DNA from: Alteromonas sp. LMIT006
GTDB lineage: Bacteria; Pseudomonadota; Gammaproteobacteria; Enterobacterales; Alteromonadaceae
NCBI RefSeq assembly: GCF_024300645.1
Contig: NZ_CP101291.1
Location: forward strand, 1,364,001-1,428,000
Length of the DNA stretch: 64,000 nucleotides
Direction: 5' to 3'
Position 1 is the first letter of the stretch. Every line of letters starts with the position of its first letter. Below are positions 30,325 to 40,728 of the stretch, in pieces. The notes beneath the pieces are model-generated. The model was given only the letters and a program-made list of their open reading frames with translations. It had not been told where the DNA came from and did not search any database. Position numbers and translations under genes: made by a program.

Positions 30325-31578
30325 ATGCTACAGCGCAACATGAATATTGCTGATTTCGATCCTGAATTAGCCAAAGCCATCGAACTTGAAAATCAACGTC
30401 AAGAAGATCACATTGAACTTATCGCGTCAGAGAACTATTGTTCGCCACGCGTTTTGGAAGCGCAGGGTTCGCAGCTAACAAATAAATATGCGGAAGGCTA
30501 TCCTGGTAAGCGTTATTACGGTGGTTGTGAGCATGTTGACGTAGTCGAAAACCTAGCGATTGAGCGTGCCAAAGCCTTGTTTGGTGCAGAATATGCCAAC
30601 GTACAGCCTCACGCAGGTTCGCAAGCTAATACTGCCGTATTTGGTGCTTTGCTCAACGCAGGTGACACTGTATTGGGTATGTCCTTAGCACACGGTGGTC
30701 ATTTGACCCACGGCTCTCATGTTAACTTTTCAGGCAAAATTTACAATGCAGTGCAGTATGGTATTGATGCGGATGGTGTAATTGATTATGCCGAAATCGA
30801 AGCCTTAGCATTAGAGCATAAGCCCAAGATGATCATCGGTGGCTTCTCGGCCTACTCAGGTGTGGTGGATTGGGCAAAATTCCGTGAGATCGCTGACAAA
30901 GTGGGTGCATACTTATTAGTTGATATGGCGCACGTTGCTGGTTTAGTCGCTGGTGGTGTTTATCCAAACCCAGTGCCTCACGCTCATGTGGTGACAACGA
31001 CCACGCATAAGACTCTAGCTGGACCTCGTTCTGGTTTGATCTTGTCTGCGTGTGGCGATGAAGATATTTACAAAAAACTGAATTCATCAGTCTTCCCTGG
31101 CAATCAGGGGGGGCCTTTGTGTCACGTGATTGCAGCGAAAGCCGTTGCCTTTAAAGAAGCATTAGAGCCAGAGTTCAAAACCTATATGGCGCAGGTTGTG
31201 AAAAACGCACAAGCAATGGTTTCAGTGTTCCAAGAACGCGGCTATAAGATTGTTTCCAATGGCACGCAGAACCACTTGTTCTTATTAGATTTGATTGATA
31301 AAGACATCACAGGTAAAGACGCTGATGCGGCGCTAGGACAAGCTCATATTACCGTGAACAAAAACTCAGTTCCGAATGATCCGCGCTCACCGTTTGTTAC
31401 TTCTGGTTTACGGATTGGGACACCTGCTATTACGCGTCGCGGGTTTAAAGATGCTGAAGCAATGCAAGTGGCTAATTGGATCTGTGATATTTTGGATAAC
31501 ATGGGTGATGAATCAGTTATCGCTCGAGTCCAATCAGAGGTTAGCGCTTTGACTAAGCAGTTCCCTGTATATGCGTAG
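30325..31578 (+). CDS. glyA: Serine hydroxymethyltransferase
   Basis: 417-residue PLP enzyme interconverting serine and glycine with one-carbon transfer to tetrahydrofolate. The Schiff-base lysine is in [13 protein letters not shown] (about K230). The N-terminal ELIASEN and [12 protein letters not shown] motifs are present. The gene order glyA-nrdR-ribD is typical of Alteromonadales and Vibrionales. Confidence 0.97.
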   Translation: MLQRNMNIADFDPELAKAIELENQRQEDHIELIASENYCSPRVLEAQGSQLTNKYAEGYPGKRYYGGCEHVDVVENLAIERAKALFGAEYANVQPHAGSQANTAVFGALLNAGDTVLGMSLAHGGHLTHGSHVNFSGKIYNAVQYGIDADGVIDYAEIEALALEHKPKMIIGGFSAYSGVVDWAKFREIADKVGAYLLVDMAHVAGLVAGGVYPNPVPHAHVVTTTTHKTLAGPRSGLILSACGDEDIYKKLNSSVFPGNQGGPLCHVIAAKAVAFKEALEPEFKTYMAQVVKNAQAMVSVFQERGYKIVSNGTQNHLFLLDLIDKDITGKDADAALGQAHITVNKNSVPNDPRSPFVTSGLRIGTPAITRRGFKDAEAMQVANWICDILDNMGDESVIARVQSEVSALTKQFPVYA

Positions 31579-31603
31579 CACTTTCGCTGTACAATGATTA
31601 TGA

Positions 31604-31626
31604 TTAACCGGCTATATGCCGGTTAA
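31604..31626. terminator. Hairpin between glyA and nrdR, probable attenuating terminator
   Basis: Perfect 9-bp stem TTAACCGGC / GCCGGTTAA with TATAT loop, followed only by a weak T-rich run (TTTGTTTA). It may be a leaky terminator allowing some read-through into nrdR. Confidence 0.5.
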
Positions 31627-31645
31627 TTTGTTTATGGAGTAGAGC

Positions 31646-32113
31646 ATGCATTGTCCTTTTTGTCATGAGCAAGACACCAAAGTCATCGACTCACGCTTGG
31701 TCGCGGATGGTCATCAAATCCGCCGCCGGCGCGAGTGTGCGTCTTGTAGAGAACGGTTTACTACCTTTGAAATCGCAGAACTAGTAATGCCTAGAGTGAT
31801 CAAACGCGATGGCACTCGTGAACCGTTTAATGAAGATAAGTTGCGTGCGGGGATTTTACGCTCCTTAGAAAAACGCCCTGTCTCAGCAGAGAAAATTGAA
31901 AAGGCAATCGTCGAAATCATGTCCAGTATTCGTGGCACTGGTGAGCGTGAAGTGAATACTGAATTTGTCGGTACACAAATCATGAATCGTCTCAAAAAAC
32001 TCGATCAAGTCGCCTACGTGCGCTTTGCATCGGTCTATCGCAAATTTGAAGACATTCGTGAATTTGGGGAAGAAATTGCCAAACTAGGTCAGCAGGATCT
32101 CGATCTCGAATGA
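31646..32113 (+). CDS. nrdR: Transcriptional repressor NrdR
   Basis: 155 residues: an N-terminal zinc ribbon (CPFC...CASC) followed by the ATP-cone domain. It represses ribonucleotide reductase genes according to dATP/ATP. Its stop overlaps ribD in an ATGA junction, so it is the first gene of the riboflavin operon. Confidence 0.96.
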   Translation: MHCPFCHEQDTKVIDSRLVADGHQIRRRRECASCRERFTTFEIAELVMPRVIKRDGTREPFNEDKLRAGILRSLEKRPVSAEKIEKAIVEIMSSIRGTGEREVNTEFVGTQIMNRLKKLDQVAYVRFASVYRKFEDIREFGEEIAKLGQQDLDLE

Positions 32114-33234
32114 GTCTCTCGAACTTTGATTATCAAATGATGGCGCGCGCTCTGCGTTTAGCCAAGTTAGGTGAGTACACGGCACGGCCAAACCCAATGG
32201 TTGGGTGTGTGATCACCCAACAGGAGAGTATCGTCGGAGAGGGACATCATCACCAAGCAGGCACTGCGCATGCCGAAATCAACGCGCTGCAACAAGCCGG
32301 AACGCGAGCCAAAGCAGCCACGGCCTATGTCACCCTTGAGCCATGCGCTCACACAGGCCGCACTGGCCCTTGTGCCAATGCACTGATTGACGCGGGTATT
32401 GGTCGTGTAGTGGTAGCGATGCGTGATCCCTTTCCCGAAGTATCGGGCAAAGGCATTGCTAGATTAAAAGCCGCAGGTATCGTTGTTGATGGTCCTTGTT
32501 TAGAGCAACAAGCAAGAGAACTTAACGCTGGTTTTCTAACTCGAGTCGAGGCTAAGAGACCTTTTGTAACGCTCAAAATGGGGATGTCTTTGGATGGCAA
32601 AATCGCGTTAAGCAATGGCCAAAGTCAATGGATCACCTCGCCGCAAGCCAGAGCAGACGTGCAATTACATCGTGCTCAATCTGATGCGATCCTAACTGGT
32701 TCAGGGACAGTCCTCGCAGATAATCCAAATTTGCAAGTCCGAATGAACGAAGCGCCTCAGGCGTTAAAAGATGTCTTATTGCGCAATCCATTAGCGCAAT
32801 TTGAGCAGCCTTTGCGTGTCGTATTGGATTCACATAACCGCGTTGGCGAACAAGGCATGTTCCAATCCGCCAATGCTCCAGTATGCGTGTTTAATGTGAT
32901 ACAAAATGATGCGCTACCAACTCATAATAAACAAATTCGTATACCGCTTGTCGCTGAACGTCCTAATTTGAGTGTCATGATGGAAAAGCTTGCACAAATG
33001 CAACTGAATCGTGTCTGGGTTGAAGCCGGTTCCGGATTAGCGGGTGCTTTACTTGAAGGGCACTGCGTGGATGAACTTGTCCTTTATCAAGCACCAGTGA
33101 TTCTTGGGGATAAGGCTCAAGGCGCTTTTGCAATCTCTGATTTAACTCAATTGCAAGATGCGGTAAAATTCACCCTGAAAGAACAGCGTACCATCGGTCC
33201 TGATCAAAAATTCATTTTCTCGTTAGAACCTTAG
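32110..33234 (+). CDS. ribD: Bifunctional riboflavin deaminase/reductase RibD
   Basis: 374 residues. The N-terminal deaminase domain carries the zinc site HAE (AHAEINAL) and [11 protein letters not shown]; the C-terminal reductase domain (about 150-370) starts with [14 protein letters not shown]. It performs the second and third steps from GTP. Translationally coupled to nrdR; nine bp before ribE. Confidence 0.96.
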   Translation: MSLSNFDYQMMARALRLAKLGEYTARPNPMVGCVITQQESIVGEGHHHQAGTAHAEINALQQAGTRAKAATAYVTLEPCAHTGRTGPCANALIDAGIGRVVVAMRDPFPEVSGKGIARLKAAGIVVDGPCLEQQARELNAGFLTRVEAKRPFVTLKMGMSLDGKIALSNGQSQWITSPQARADVQLHRAQSDAILTGSGTVLADNPNLQVRMNEAPQALKDVLLRNPLAQFEQPLRVVLDSHNRVGEQGMFQSANAPVCVFNVIQNDALPTHNKQIRIPLVAERPNLSVMMEKLAQMQLNRVWVEAGSGLAGALLEGHCVDELVLYQAPVILGDKAQGAFAISDLTQLQDAVKFTLKEQRTIGPDQKFIFSLEP

Positions 33235-33242
33235 GAAACCTT

Positions 33243-33896
33243 ATGTTTACTGGTATTATTGAAGCAGTTGGCACTATCACTGGGTTAACGCAAACGGGTA
33301 AAGATATTAAACTTAAAGTGCACTGTCCTAATTTGGATATGTCAGATGTACAGCTTGGCGACTCCATTGCGACTAATGGTGTATGTTTGACTGTCGTAGA
33401 ATTTGGCAATGATTATTATTGTGCGGACGTCTCGACAGAGACCATTAAGTATACCGGTTTTGCACATTATACTTCGGGCATGCAAGTTAACTTAGAAAAA
33501 GCCATGCTACCGACCTCTCGTTTTGGCGGTCACATTGTGTCAGGTCACGTGGATGGCGTGGGCTCGATCAGTCGTATCATTGACCAGCATGAATACATTG
33601 AAGTCTGGGTCAAAATGCCGCAAGACATCGCTCATTATATTGCTCATAAAGGCTCTATTACGGTGGATGGAGTAAGCTTGACAGTGAACGCACTGGATGG
33701 AGATGAGTTTATGCTGTGGCTGATCCCGCACACCTTAGAAAAAACCATTATCGGACAATACAAAATCGGTACTCAAGTCAATCTTGAGGTCGATGTGATT
33801 GCTCGTTATTTAGAACGCTTAATGCAAGGTCAAAAAGAACATAACAAACAAGACATTAGCATGGCATTTTTAGCTGAAAACGGCTATTTAAAATAG
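33243..33896 (+). CDS. ribE: Riboflavin synthase alpha subunit
   Basis: 217 residues with two tandem lumazine-binding repeats, each beginning with the MFTGIIEAVG or GHIVSGHVDGVG type motif. It dismutates two 6,7-dimethyl-8-ribityllumazine molecules to give riboflavin. Symbol usage varies (ribC in E. coli, ribE in operon-based schemes). It lies between ribD and ribBX. Confidence 0.95.
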   Translation: MFTGIIEAVGTITGLTQTGKDIKLKVHCPNLDMSDVQLGDSIATNGVCLTVVEFGNDYYCADVSTETIKYTGFAHYTSGMQVNLEKAMLPTSRFGGHIVSGHVDGVGSISRIIDQHEYIEVWVKMPQDIAHYIAHKGSITVDGVSLTVNALDGDEFMLWLIPHTLEKTIIGQYKIGTQVNLEVDVIARYLERLMQGQKEHNKQDISMAFLAENGYLK

Positions 33897-33911
33897 GAAA
33901 CACAGACGCTT

Positions 33912-35018
33912 ATGTCCACCTTTAATACCCCTACAGAACTGATTGAAGATATTCGCCAAGGAAAAATGGTCATTTTGATGGATGACGAAGACCGTGAGAA
34001 TGAAGGCGACCTCGTAATGGCGGCAGAGCATGTCACACCTGAAGCAATTAACTTTATGGTCACTCACGCGCGTGGTTTAGTCTGTTTGCCAATGACAGCT
34101 GAGCGTTGTCGTCGTTTAAAATTACCATTGATGGTCGACAAAAATTCAGCTCAGTTCTCGACTAATTTTACGGTTTCCATCGAAGCTGCGGAAGGGGTGA
34201 CAACGGGTATTTCAGCTGCGGATAGAGCCACTACCATCTTAGCCGCCGTCAACCCGGATGCCAAAGCAACGGATATTGTACAACCTGGGCATATTTTCCC
34301 TCTCATCGCCAAAGAGGGCGGTGTACTTACACGTGCTGGACATACTGAAGCTGGCGTGGACTTGGCGCGTTTGGCTGGCTGTGAACCTGCATCTGTGATC
34401 GTTGAGATCCTAAATGAAGACGGCACGATGGCACGTCGTCCAGAACTTGAACAATTCGCGCAAAAACACGGGCTTAAAATAGGCACGATTGCCGATTTAA
34501 TTGAATACCGCAATCACAACGAAACGACGATTGAAGAAATCGCACGCTGTCATTTGCCAACTGAATACGGTGAATTTGAACTTGTTACCTACAAAGACGT
34601 GATTGACGGTGAGCTGCATTTTGCACTCATCAATGGCGAAATAGACTCAACCCAGCCGACCACGGTTCGCGTACACTTGCACAATACGTTTTCTGATTTG
34701 CTGGCTTCTACTCGAGGTGTGAATCGGTCTATGAATTTGGCCAAAGCGATGTCACGCATCGCGCAAGACGGTGGTGTATTAGTGCTGTTAGGCGCGAAAG
34801 AAGACCTAGAAGGGCAAATCAAACAGTTTGCCGCAGAAGACCGCGGTGAAGTGGCTCCTGGAAAAACATGGCAAGGCAGTTCTCGAACTGTGGGTATCGG
34901 CTCACAGATATTGGAAGCTTTGGGGGTCAAACAAATGCGTTTGTTATCAAAACCCATCAAATATTCAGGTTTATCCGGTTTTGGTTTAGAAGTTGTTGAG
35001 TACATCAGCGATTTCTAG
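33912..35018 (+). CDS. ribBX: RibBX: DHBP synthase fused to degenerate GTP cyclohydrolase II-like domain
   Basis: 368 residues. The N-terminal half is a complete 3,4-dihydroxy-2-butanone-4-phosphate synthase ([12 protein letters not shown] near 24-35 and [11 protein letters not shown] near 137). The C-terminal half aligns with GTP cyclohydrolase II but lacks the zinc-binding cysteines of the active site: the region around 250-270 reads [16 protein letters not shown]. It therefore cannot be a normal RibA, and a separate ribA is expected elsewhere. Such RibBX hybrids are known from Shewanella and other Proteobacteria. The fused part may be regulatory. Confidence 0.9.
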   Translation: MSTFNTPTELIEDIRQGKMVILMDDEDRENEGDLVMAAEHVTPEAINFMVTHARGLVCLPMTAERCRRLKLPLMVDKNSAQFSTNFTVSIEAAEGVTTGISAADRATTILAAVNPDAKATDIVQPGHIFPLIAKEGGVLTRAGHTEAGVDLARLAGCEPASVIVEILNEDGTMARRPELEQFAQKHGLKIGTIADLIEYRNHNETTIEEIARCHLPTEYGEFELVTYKDVIDGELHFALINGEIDSTQPTTVRVHLHNTFSDLLASTRGVNRSMNLAKAMSRIAQDGGVLVLLGAKEDLEGQIKQFAAEDRGEVAPGKTWQGSSRTVGIGSQILEALGVKQMRLLSKPIKYSGLSGFGLEVVEYISDF

Positions 35019-35076
35019 TGAGACTACTGGCATTTGTGATATACTCCACACCAAATTTTTATTAAGGAATTCATTC

Positions 35077-35556
35077 ATGAACGTAATTGAAGGCAACATG
35101 CGCGCAACGGGCAAAAAATTTGCAATTGTTGTATCGCGATTTAATAGTTTTGTTGTGGAGTCTTTATTAGAAGGCGCGTTGGATGCACTCGAGCGTCACG
35201 GTGAAGTCAGCGATTCTGATGTCACAGTGGTGCGTGTGCCAGGTGCTTATGAGTTACCGCTCGCCGCCAAAAAAATTGCTAAACAAGGCCAATACGATGC
35301 CATAATCGCGCTAGGTGCAGTGATTCGCGGGGGGACGCCACATTTTGATTTTGTAGCGGGTGAGTGTAATAAAGGTCTGGCGCAAGTGTCGTTAGAATTT
35401 AATATTCCTGTGTCATTTGGTGTGATTACTACAGACAGTATTGAGCAAGCGATTGAGCGTTCAGGAACCAAAGCAGGGAATAAGGGCGCGGAAGCGGCTC
35501 TTGGTGCGTTAGAAATGGTCAACGTGATGGCGGCCATTGATGAGGCAACTGCGTGA
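35077..35556 (+). CDS. ribH: 6,7-dimethyl-8-ribityllumazine synthase
   Basis: 159 residues, the usual length when started at ATG 35077 with AAGGA 8 bp upstream (35064-35068). Motifs [26 protein letters not shown] with the catalytic histidine, and FGVITTD. It condenses the RibBX and RibD products and is expected to form a capsid-like or pentameric assembly. The stop overlaps the nusB start. Confidence 0.96.
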   Translation: MNVIEGNMRATGKKFAIVVSRFNSFVVESLLEGALDALERHGEVSDSDVTVVRVPGAYELPLAAKKIAKQGQYDAIIALGAVIRGGTPHFDFVAGECNKGLAQVSLEFNIPVSFGVITTDSIEQAIERSGTKAGNKGAEAALGALEMVNVMAAIDEATA

Positions 35557-35987
35557 GTCAAAAGATGAAACCTGCAGCGCGTCGTAGGGCGCGCGAAATG
35601 GCATTACAAGGCGTCTATTCGTGGATGCTGTCGAACAACGATGTGGCCAGCATTGAGCTCAATCTTGCCACCACAAACGAAATGGGCAAAGTCGACATGC
35701 CCTATTTTCAAGAGTTATTGCAAGGTTCGATTAAGCAAGTAGCGGATTTAGACGTAGCAATAAAGCCTTACCTAGGCCGTTTACCTGAAGAACTGGATCC
35801 CATTGAAAAAGCGATTTTGCGTATCGCTACCTATGAGTTGACGCAACGTATTGATGTACCATACAAGGTCGTGATCAATGAAGCGATTGAGTTAGCTAAG
35901 GTATTTGGCGCAGAAGAAAGCCACAAGTTTGTGAATGGTGTACTTGATAAAGCCGTACGCACATTGCGCAAATACGAACAAGCCTAA
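35553..35987 (+). CDS. nusB: Transcription antitermination factor NusB
   Basis: 144-residue all-helical RNA-binding protein; the N-terminal arginine-rich [16 protein letters not shown] motif and C-terminal [16 protein letters not shown] segment are diagnostic. It works with NusE/NusG/NusA in rRNA antitermination. GTG start in a GTGA overlap with ribH; ribH-nusB-thiL is a highly conserved order. Confidence 0.95.
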   Translation: MSQKMKPAARRRAREMALQGVYSWMLSNNDVASIELNLATTNEMGKVDMPYFQELLQGSIKQVADLDVAIKPYLGRLPEELDPIEKAILRIATYELTQRIDVPYKVVINEAIELAKVFGAEESHKFVNGVLDKAVRTLRKYEQA

Positions 35988-36005
35988 ATTTAGACACGTG
36001 TCCGT

Positions 36006-36980
36006 ATGCAAGAGTTTTCACTGATTGAAACCTTTTTTGCACAACCCTCAGCGGGCACAAATCATTCTCAAGTTGTCCTTGGAATTGGCGATGACGCTGC
36101 AATTTTAGATGTTCCACCTGAACAACAACTTCTTGTCAGCACCGATACACTAGTCAGTGGTGTGCATTTTTTTCCAGATGTGGCTCCGGCGGACTTGGCC
36201 TATAAAGTGCTCGCAGTTAATTTGAGTGATATGGCAGCGATGGGGGCGACTCCAGCTTGGGTATCACTCGCACTCACGTTACCTAAACTACCGCCGCAAT
36301 GGTTATCAGAATTCGCGCGAAGCTTCATGCAAACGTGTGAGGATTATCAGGTCGCATTAATCGGTGGTGATACCACTTCAGGGCCCTTATCGATTAGCGT
36401 AACGATCCATGGTCTCATTCCTCGTGGCCAAGCCGTACGACGAGATGGTGCACAAGTGGGTGATGATATCTATGTTAGTGGAACATTAGGGGATGCTGCC
36501 GCTGGGTTGAATATTCTAAACACACAAGCGGATCATTCAGAACGAGACATTATCCAGTATAATTTGCTTGAACGCTTACTAAGACCCACGCCGAGAGTGT
36601 TGTTAGGCAAGCAATTACGAGGTTTGGCAAGCAGTTGTTTGGACGTGTCTGATGGGTTGGCGGGTGATATCAAACACATCTTAAAGGCCTCATTCGTAGG
36701 CGCTCAGATTGATGTCAGTGCACTACCTTACTCTTCTGAACTACTTGATTATGTGACAGAAAAGCAAGCACAAGAGTATGCTTTAACTGGCGGTGATGAT
36801 TACGAGTTGTGTTTCACTGCGCCAAAATCTCATGCAGCCGAACTCCAACAGATTGCTCAAAAGTGTAATGTGCCTATCACCAAAATAGGGCATATTACTG
36901 AATCGGCCAATAGCCTGTCATTTATATCTAATGGACAAACATATAAACTTACCAAAGGCGGATATGAACATCAATTTTAA
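36006..36980 (+). CDS. thiL: Thiamine-monophosphate kinase
   Basis: 324-residue PurM/AIR-synthase-like kinase that makes thiamine diphosphate. The aspartates in GIGDDAA, STDTLVSGVHF, NLSDMAAMGA and GGDT bind magnesium and nucleotide. The dxs product DXP, encoded convergently, is also a thiamine precursor. Confidence 0.95.
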   Translation: MQEFSLIETFFAQPSAGTNHSQVVLGIGDDAAILDVPPEQQLLVSTDTLVSGVHFFPDVAPADLAYKVLAVNLSDMAAMGATPAWVSLALTLPKLPPQWLSEFARSFMQTCEDYQVALIGGDTTSGPLSISVTIHGLIPRGQAVRRDGAQVGDDIYVSGTLGDAAAGLNILNTQADHSERDIIQYNLLERLLRPTPRVLLGKQLRGLASSCLDVSDGLAGDIKHILKASFVGAQIDVSALPYSSELLDYVTEKQAQEYALTGGDDYELCFTAPKSHAAELQQIAQKCNVPITKIGHITESANSLSFISNGQTYKLTKGGYEHQF

Positions 36981-36989
36981 GGATAAAAG

Positions 36990-37475
36990 ATGCTGACAGC
37001 CGAACAAAAACAAGCAGCCCCTTGGTTTCATCCGATACATTTTCTATCCTTTGGTTTTGGCAGTGGCTTGCTGCCAAAAGCACCTGGAACATTTGGCTCA
37101 TTGGCCGCTTTGCCTTTACTTTGGCTACTGACAGATATCAATTTGATGATGTTTGTTATTGTGACCCTAGTTGCTTGTATAGTTGGGATTGGGCTTTGTC
37201 ATTACACAGCTCAGAAATTACAAGTGCATGATCACGGAGCCATCGTCTGGGATGAAATAGCCGGCATGCTGGTGGCTTTTATAGCCGTCCCTTTGGCGTG
37301 GGATACGGCTTTGCTTGGCTTTGTCTTGTTTCGTTATTTTGATATCGCCAAACCCAGTTTGATTGGCGTTATCGATAAGCGTTTCGACGGTGGTTTAGGG
37401 ATCATGGCCGACGACATAGTCGCTGGTCTTTGTACGCTAGGGTGTTTACATCTTTACTTGATATTTACACATTAA
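36990..37475 (+). CDS. pgpA: Phosphatidylglycerophosphatase A
   Basis: 161-residue integral membrane phosphatase; the [15 protein letters not shown] motif near residues 19-33 and WDEIAGM are signatures. It dephosphorylates phosphatidylglycerophosphate to phosphatidylglycerol. The ribosome-binding site AAGGA overlaps the end of thiL. The 3' end overlaps the convergent dxs by 11 bases. Confidence 0.94.
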   Translation: MLTAEQKQAAPWFHPIHFLSFGFGSGLLPKAPGTFGSLAALPLLWLLTDINLMMFVIVTLVACIVGIGLCHYTAQKLQVHDHGAIVWDEIAGMLVAFIAVPLAWDTALLGFVLFRYFDIAKPSLIGVIDKRFDGGLGIMADDIVAGLCTLGCLHLYLIFTH

Positions 37476-39339
37476 GAAACGCGTTGACTTGAGCGACGAT
37501 CCCCGCGCCATCGATTTGATGTTCGGCATACATTTCTGCTTGAGTGCCTTGCATAATGAAGGTATCCGGCAAGCCACACTGGAGCAACTTAACCTGGGTT
37601 TGTGTGTTAAACAAATATTCAGCTACTTCTGAACCCGCGCCACCTTTGATCGCACCATCTTCTAATGTTACAAGTAGTTCGTGAGTCGCAGCTAGGTCTG
37701 AAACCGCTTTTTCATCAAGAGGTTTAACAAAGCGCATATCAACGAGGGTTGCGCCTAGCGCTTCAGCAGCCTTCTGAGCCTCTGGCAACAGAGTACCAAA
37801 ATTGAGTATCGCAACGTTTTTTCCTTGTAAAATACTTCGCGATTGACCCAAAGGTATCGCCGTCATGTTCGATTCAATTGGGACATTAGGCCCTCCTCCA
37901 CGAGGGTAGCGTACCGCCGCTGGTCCTTGATGTTGATGACCAGTGTACAGCATTTGTCGACACTCATTCTCGTCAGCAGGCGTCATGATCACCATGTTAG
38001 GAATACAGCGCATGAAACTGATATCAAAGGCGCCTTGGTGGGTGGGACCATCGGCACCAACAATACCGGCGCGGTCAATCGCAAATAACACAGGTAAATT
38101 TTGTAAGGCCACATCGTGGATGAGCTGGTCATAAGCACGTTGTAAAAACGTCGAGTAGATCGCAACTACCGGATGCAATCCTTGCGTTGCCATACCCGCA
38201 GCAAGGGTCACTGCGTGTTGCTCAGCAATCGCCACATCAAAGTATTGCTCAGGGTAGGCTTGTGAAAACTTGACCATGCCAGACCCTTCTCGCATAGCTG
38301 GGGTAATCGCCATGAGTTTTGGATCGACTTCGGCCATATCACATAACCATTGACCAAAAATCGCCGAATAAGAGGGTGACGTCGGTTTGGGTTTCGGTAA
38401 CGCTTCATCGGCAGGGTTGAATTTAGGTACGGCGTGGAATTTGATCGGATCTTTTTCGGCTACTTCATAGCCTTTGCCTTTGCGGGTAACTACATGGAGA
38501 ATTTGAGGTCCTCTGTTTTGACGCATGTTACGTAAGGTATCAACCATACCTTTAACATCGTGCCCATCAATTGGACCAATATAGTTGAAACCTAATTCTT
38601 CAAAAATGGTTCCAGGCACGACCATGCCCTTAATGTGTTCCTCAGCCTTAGAAGCGAATTCCTTGAGCGGAGGCACGTTAGATAACACTTTTTTGCTACC
38701 ATCGCGGATTGTATTATAAAAATTCCCAGTTAACAGGCGCGCTAAGTGAGAATTTAGGGCGCCAACATTTTCGGATATCGACATTTCATTGTCGTTCAAT
38801 ACGACGACTAAGTCTTTGTCCAAATCCCCGCCGTGATTCAATGCTTCAAATGCCAAGCCTGCGGTCATCGCGCCATCGCCGATGACTGCGACAGTTTTGC
38901 GATTTTTGCCTTCTTTATCTGCTGCGATAGCCATACCGAGGGCAGCGCTAATTGATGTCGAAGAATGGCCGACAGCAAATGTATCGTACTCTGACTCTAA
39001 TGGCCAAGGGAAAGGGTGTAATCCGTCTTTTTGGCGAATGGTTGCCATGCGTTCGCGGCGCTCGGTTAAGATTTTATGCGGATAGGCCTGATGACCGACA
39101 TCCCAAACGAGTTGATCAAATGGGGTATTGTATACATAGTGCAGTGCGACCGTTAATTCGACCGTACCAAGACCCGATGCAAAGTGTCCCGACGATTGGC
39201 TGACACATGCTAAAAGATATTGTCTGAGTTCATCGGCTAACTGAGGAAGTTTATCTTTAGGCAAAGTTCGTAACTCTGCCGGATTGTTCGCCAACGCTAA
39301 TAATGGGTAGTGGTCGAGTGAGAGGGTCATGGTATTCAT
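37465..39339 (-). CDS. dxs: 1-deoxy-D-xylulose-5-phosphate synthase
   Basis: 624-residue thiamine-diphosphate enzyme. The cofactor-binding GDGAMTAG motif is near residue 155, the transketolase-like [15 protein letters not shown] near 427, and the C-terminal domain is complete. It initiates the MEP isoprenoid pathway and supplies DXP for thiamine and pyridoxal. It lies downstream of xseB-ispA in the conserved xseB-ispA-dxs operon. Start ATG 39339 or ATG 39330; neither has a clear ribosome-binding site. Confidence 0.96.
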   Translation of the reverse strand: MNTMTLSLDHYPLLALANNPAELRTLPKDKLPQLADELRQYLLACVSQSSGHFASGLGTVELTVALHYVYNTPFDQLVWDVGHQAYPHKILTERRERMATIRQKDGLHPFPWPLESEYDTFAVGHSSTSISAALGMAIAADKEGKNRKTVAVIGDGAMTAGLAFEALNHGGDLDKDLVVVLNDNEMSISENVGALNSHLARLLTGNFYNTIRDGSKKVLSNVPPLKEFASKAEEHIKGMVVPGTIFEELGFNYIGPIDGHDVKGMVDTLRNMRQNRGPQILHVVTRKGKGYEVAEKDPIKFHAVPKFNPADEALPKPKPTSPSYSAIFGQWLCDMAEVDPKLMAITPAMREGSGMVKFSQAYPEQYFDVAIAEQHAVTLAAGMATQGLHPVVAIYSTFLQRAYDQLIHDVALQNLPVLFAIDRAGIVGADGPTHQGAFDISFMRCIPNMVIMTPADENECRQMLYTGHQHQGPAAVRYPRGGGPNVPIESNMTAIPLGQSRSILQGKNVAILNFGTLLPEAQKAAEALGATLVDMRFVKPLDEKAVSDLAATHELLVTLEDGAIKGGAGSEVAEYLFNTQTQVKLLQCGLPDTFIMQGTQAEMYAEHQIDGAGIVAQVNAFLNV

Positions 39340-39346
39340 TATTATT

Positions 39347-40231
39347 TTAATAATTCCGTTTAATTATATACTGTGCAAAGTCCCTTAATGGATCCGTATG
39401 ATAGGGTAATTGCTTCAAACTGGTCAACGCTTCGCTGTAGAGTTTGTCTAGGTAATTCTGTGCTGCACTGAGTCCCAATAGCGCGGGGAAAGTAGATTTG
39501 TTGGCTTCTTCGTCTGAACCGCTGGGCTTACCTAATGTAGCACTATCACCGGTCACATCAAGAATGTCATCTTGCACTTGGAAAGCTAAGCCAATTTTTT
39601 GAGCAAACTGCAGCAAGGCTTTTTGTGCGCTTTCATCCATCCCTTCAGCAAGCGCCATTGGAATCGAGACACATGCTTGCAATAATGCGCCGGTTTTTAG
39701 TTGATGTAATTCTGTCAGAGTCTTGACATCAATTTGTTGATTAGTGTGTGTTAAATCAATCGCTTGGCCGCCGCACATACCGGCGTAGCCTGAAGCATTG
39801 GTCAAGAGTCTCAAACTTTTTATTTTCTCTTCGGCAATGAGCAAAGCGTCTTTGACAACAATTTCAAAAGCCATGGTTTGCAGTGCATCACCAGCTAAAA
39901 TCGCCATGCCTTCGTCAAATAAAATATGACAAGTAGGTTGACCTCGGCGCAAGTCGTCGTCATCCATTGCTGGTAAGTCATCATGCACGAGTGAATAAGC
40001 GTGAATGCATTCCACTGCGCAGGCTAGATTGAGCACTTTTGCGAATGATACGTTGAGCATCTCAGCTACCATGGTCATCAATAACGGCCTGACCCGCTTG
40101 CCGTTGCTCAACAATGCATATTTCATTGCATCCGCGAGCGGCGAGGCTTGTTCTGGTAAACTATTGATGTGTTGCTCTAATTGATAATCAATTTGGGCGC
40201 GCACATCAGCATGGTACTGTTCGAATTTCAT
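39347..40231 (-). CDS. ispA: Farnesyl diphosphate synthase
   Basis: 294-residue trans-prenyltransferase. The first aspartate-rich motif [10 protein letters not shown] is near residue 85 and the second (QVQDDILD) near 222, both binding magnesium-diphosphate. It converts IPP and DMAPP to farnesyl diphosphate. It is 7 bp upstream of dxs. Confidence 0.95.
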   Translation of the reverse strand: MKFEQYHADVRAQIDYQLEQHINSLPEQASPLADAMKYALLSNGKRVRPLLMTMVAEMLNVSFAKVLNLACAVECIHAYSLVHDDLPAMDDDDLRRGQPTCHILFDEGMAILAGDALQTMAFEIVVKDALLIAEEKIKSLRLLTNASGYAGMCGGQAIDLTHTNQQIDVKTLTELHQLKTGALLQACVSIPMALAEGMDESAQKALLQFAQKIGLAFQVQDDILDVTGDSATLGKPSGSDEEANKSTFPALLGLSAAQNYLDKLYSEALTSLKQLPYHTDPLRDFAQYIIKRNY

Positions 40232-40255
40232 GAGTCGCTGGAATTTTAGGAAGGA

Positions 40256-40489
40256 TTATTCGGGCTCAAAGTCCGTCAAAGTCATATTGTCTTGAGCAAG
40301 CATTTGAACTTTTTGCTCGGCTTCTTTGAGCTGGGCTTGGCTGGCTCTCGCTAGCTTGATTCCTTGCTCAAATTTACTTAACGCGTCAGCTAAAGGCAGA
40401 TCACCTTGTTCCATTTCGGTCACAATGCGTTCGAGTTGTTGCATCGCTTCTTCAAAACTGGGCGTATTGCGTTCGTTAGCATCAGACAT
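40256..40489 (-). CDS. xseB: Exodeoxyribonuclease VII small subunit
   Basis: 77 residues with the XseB signature [16 protein letters not shown] and [12 protein letters not shown], two helices forming a coiled hairpin. It pairs with XseA (not in the window). AGGATG precedes the ATG. First gene of the xseB-ispA-dxs operon. Confidence 0.94.
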   Translation of the reverse strand: MSDANERNTPSFEEAMQQLERIVTEMEQGDLPLADALSKFEQGIKLARASQAQLKEAEQKVQMLAQDNMTLTDFEPE

Positions 40490-40668
40490 AAGACATCCTG
40501 TTGGGGTTCAAAAGTTACCGCATTCTAACAAGGAATCAGGAGTTTGGGTATGTTTGGTATGTGATTTTCTAATTTAATCTCTAGTAAATTCGCACTATGC
40601 CGATCATTGAGGTAGTAATCGCCGAGTTGAAATTCGAGTCAATCAAGGTAAGCCTAAGTCTTTAGAGC

Positions 40669-40708
40669 AAAATATCAGTGACGGGTAATCCATAACCGTC
40701 ACTGATAC
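40669..40708 (-). terminator. Terminator of the cfa operon
   Basis: Perfect 12-bp inverted repeat (TATCAGTGACGG, loop of 11 nt, CCGTCACTGATA). Read on the minus strand it is followed by TTTT, so it ends the stress operon that finishes with cfa. The rest of the gap 40490-40668 holds no ORF or motif I can support, apart from the xseB upstream region. Confidence 0.85.
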
Positions 40709-40728
40709 CTCTACCACACGAAAAAAAG

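Noticed and set aside
31579-35076. FMN riboswitch in the riboflavin operon
   Set aside because: The gaps at 31579-31645, 33897-33911 and 35019-35076 are too short for the aptamer and lack its conserved segments.
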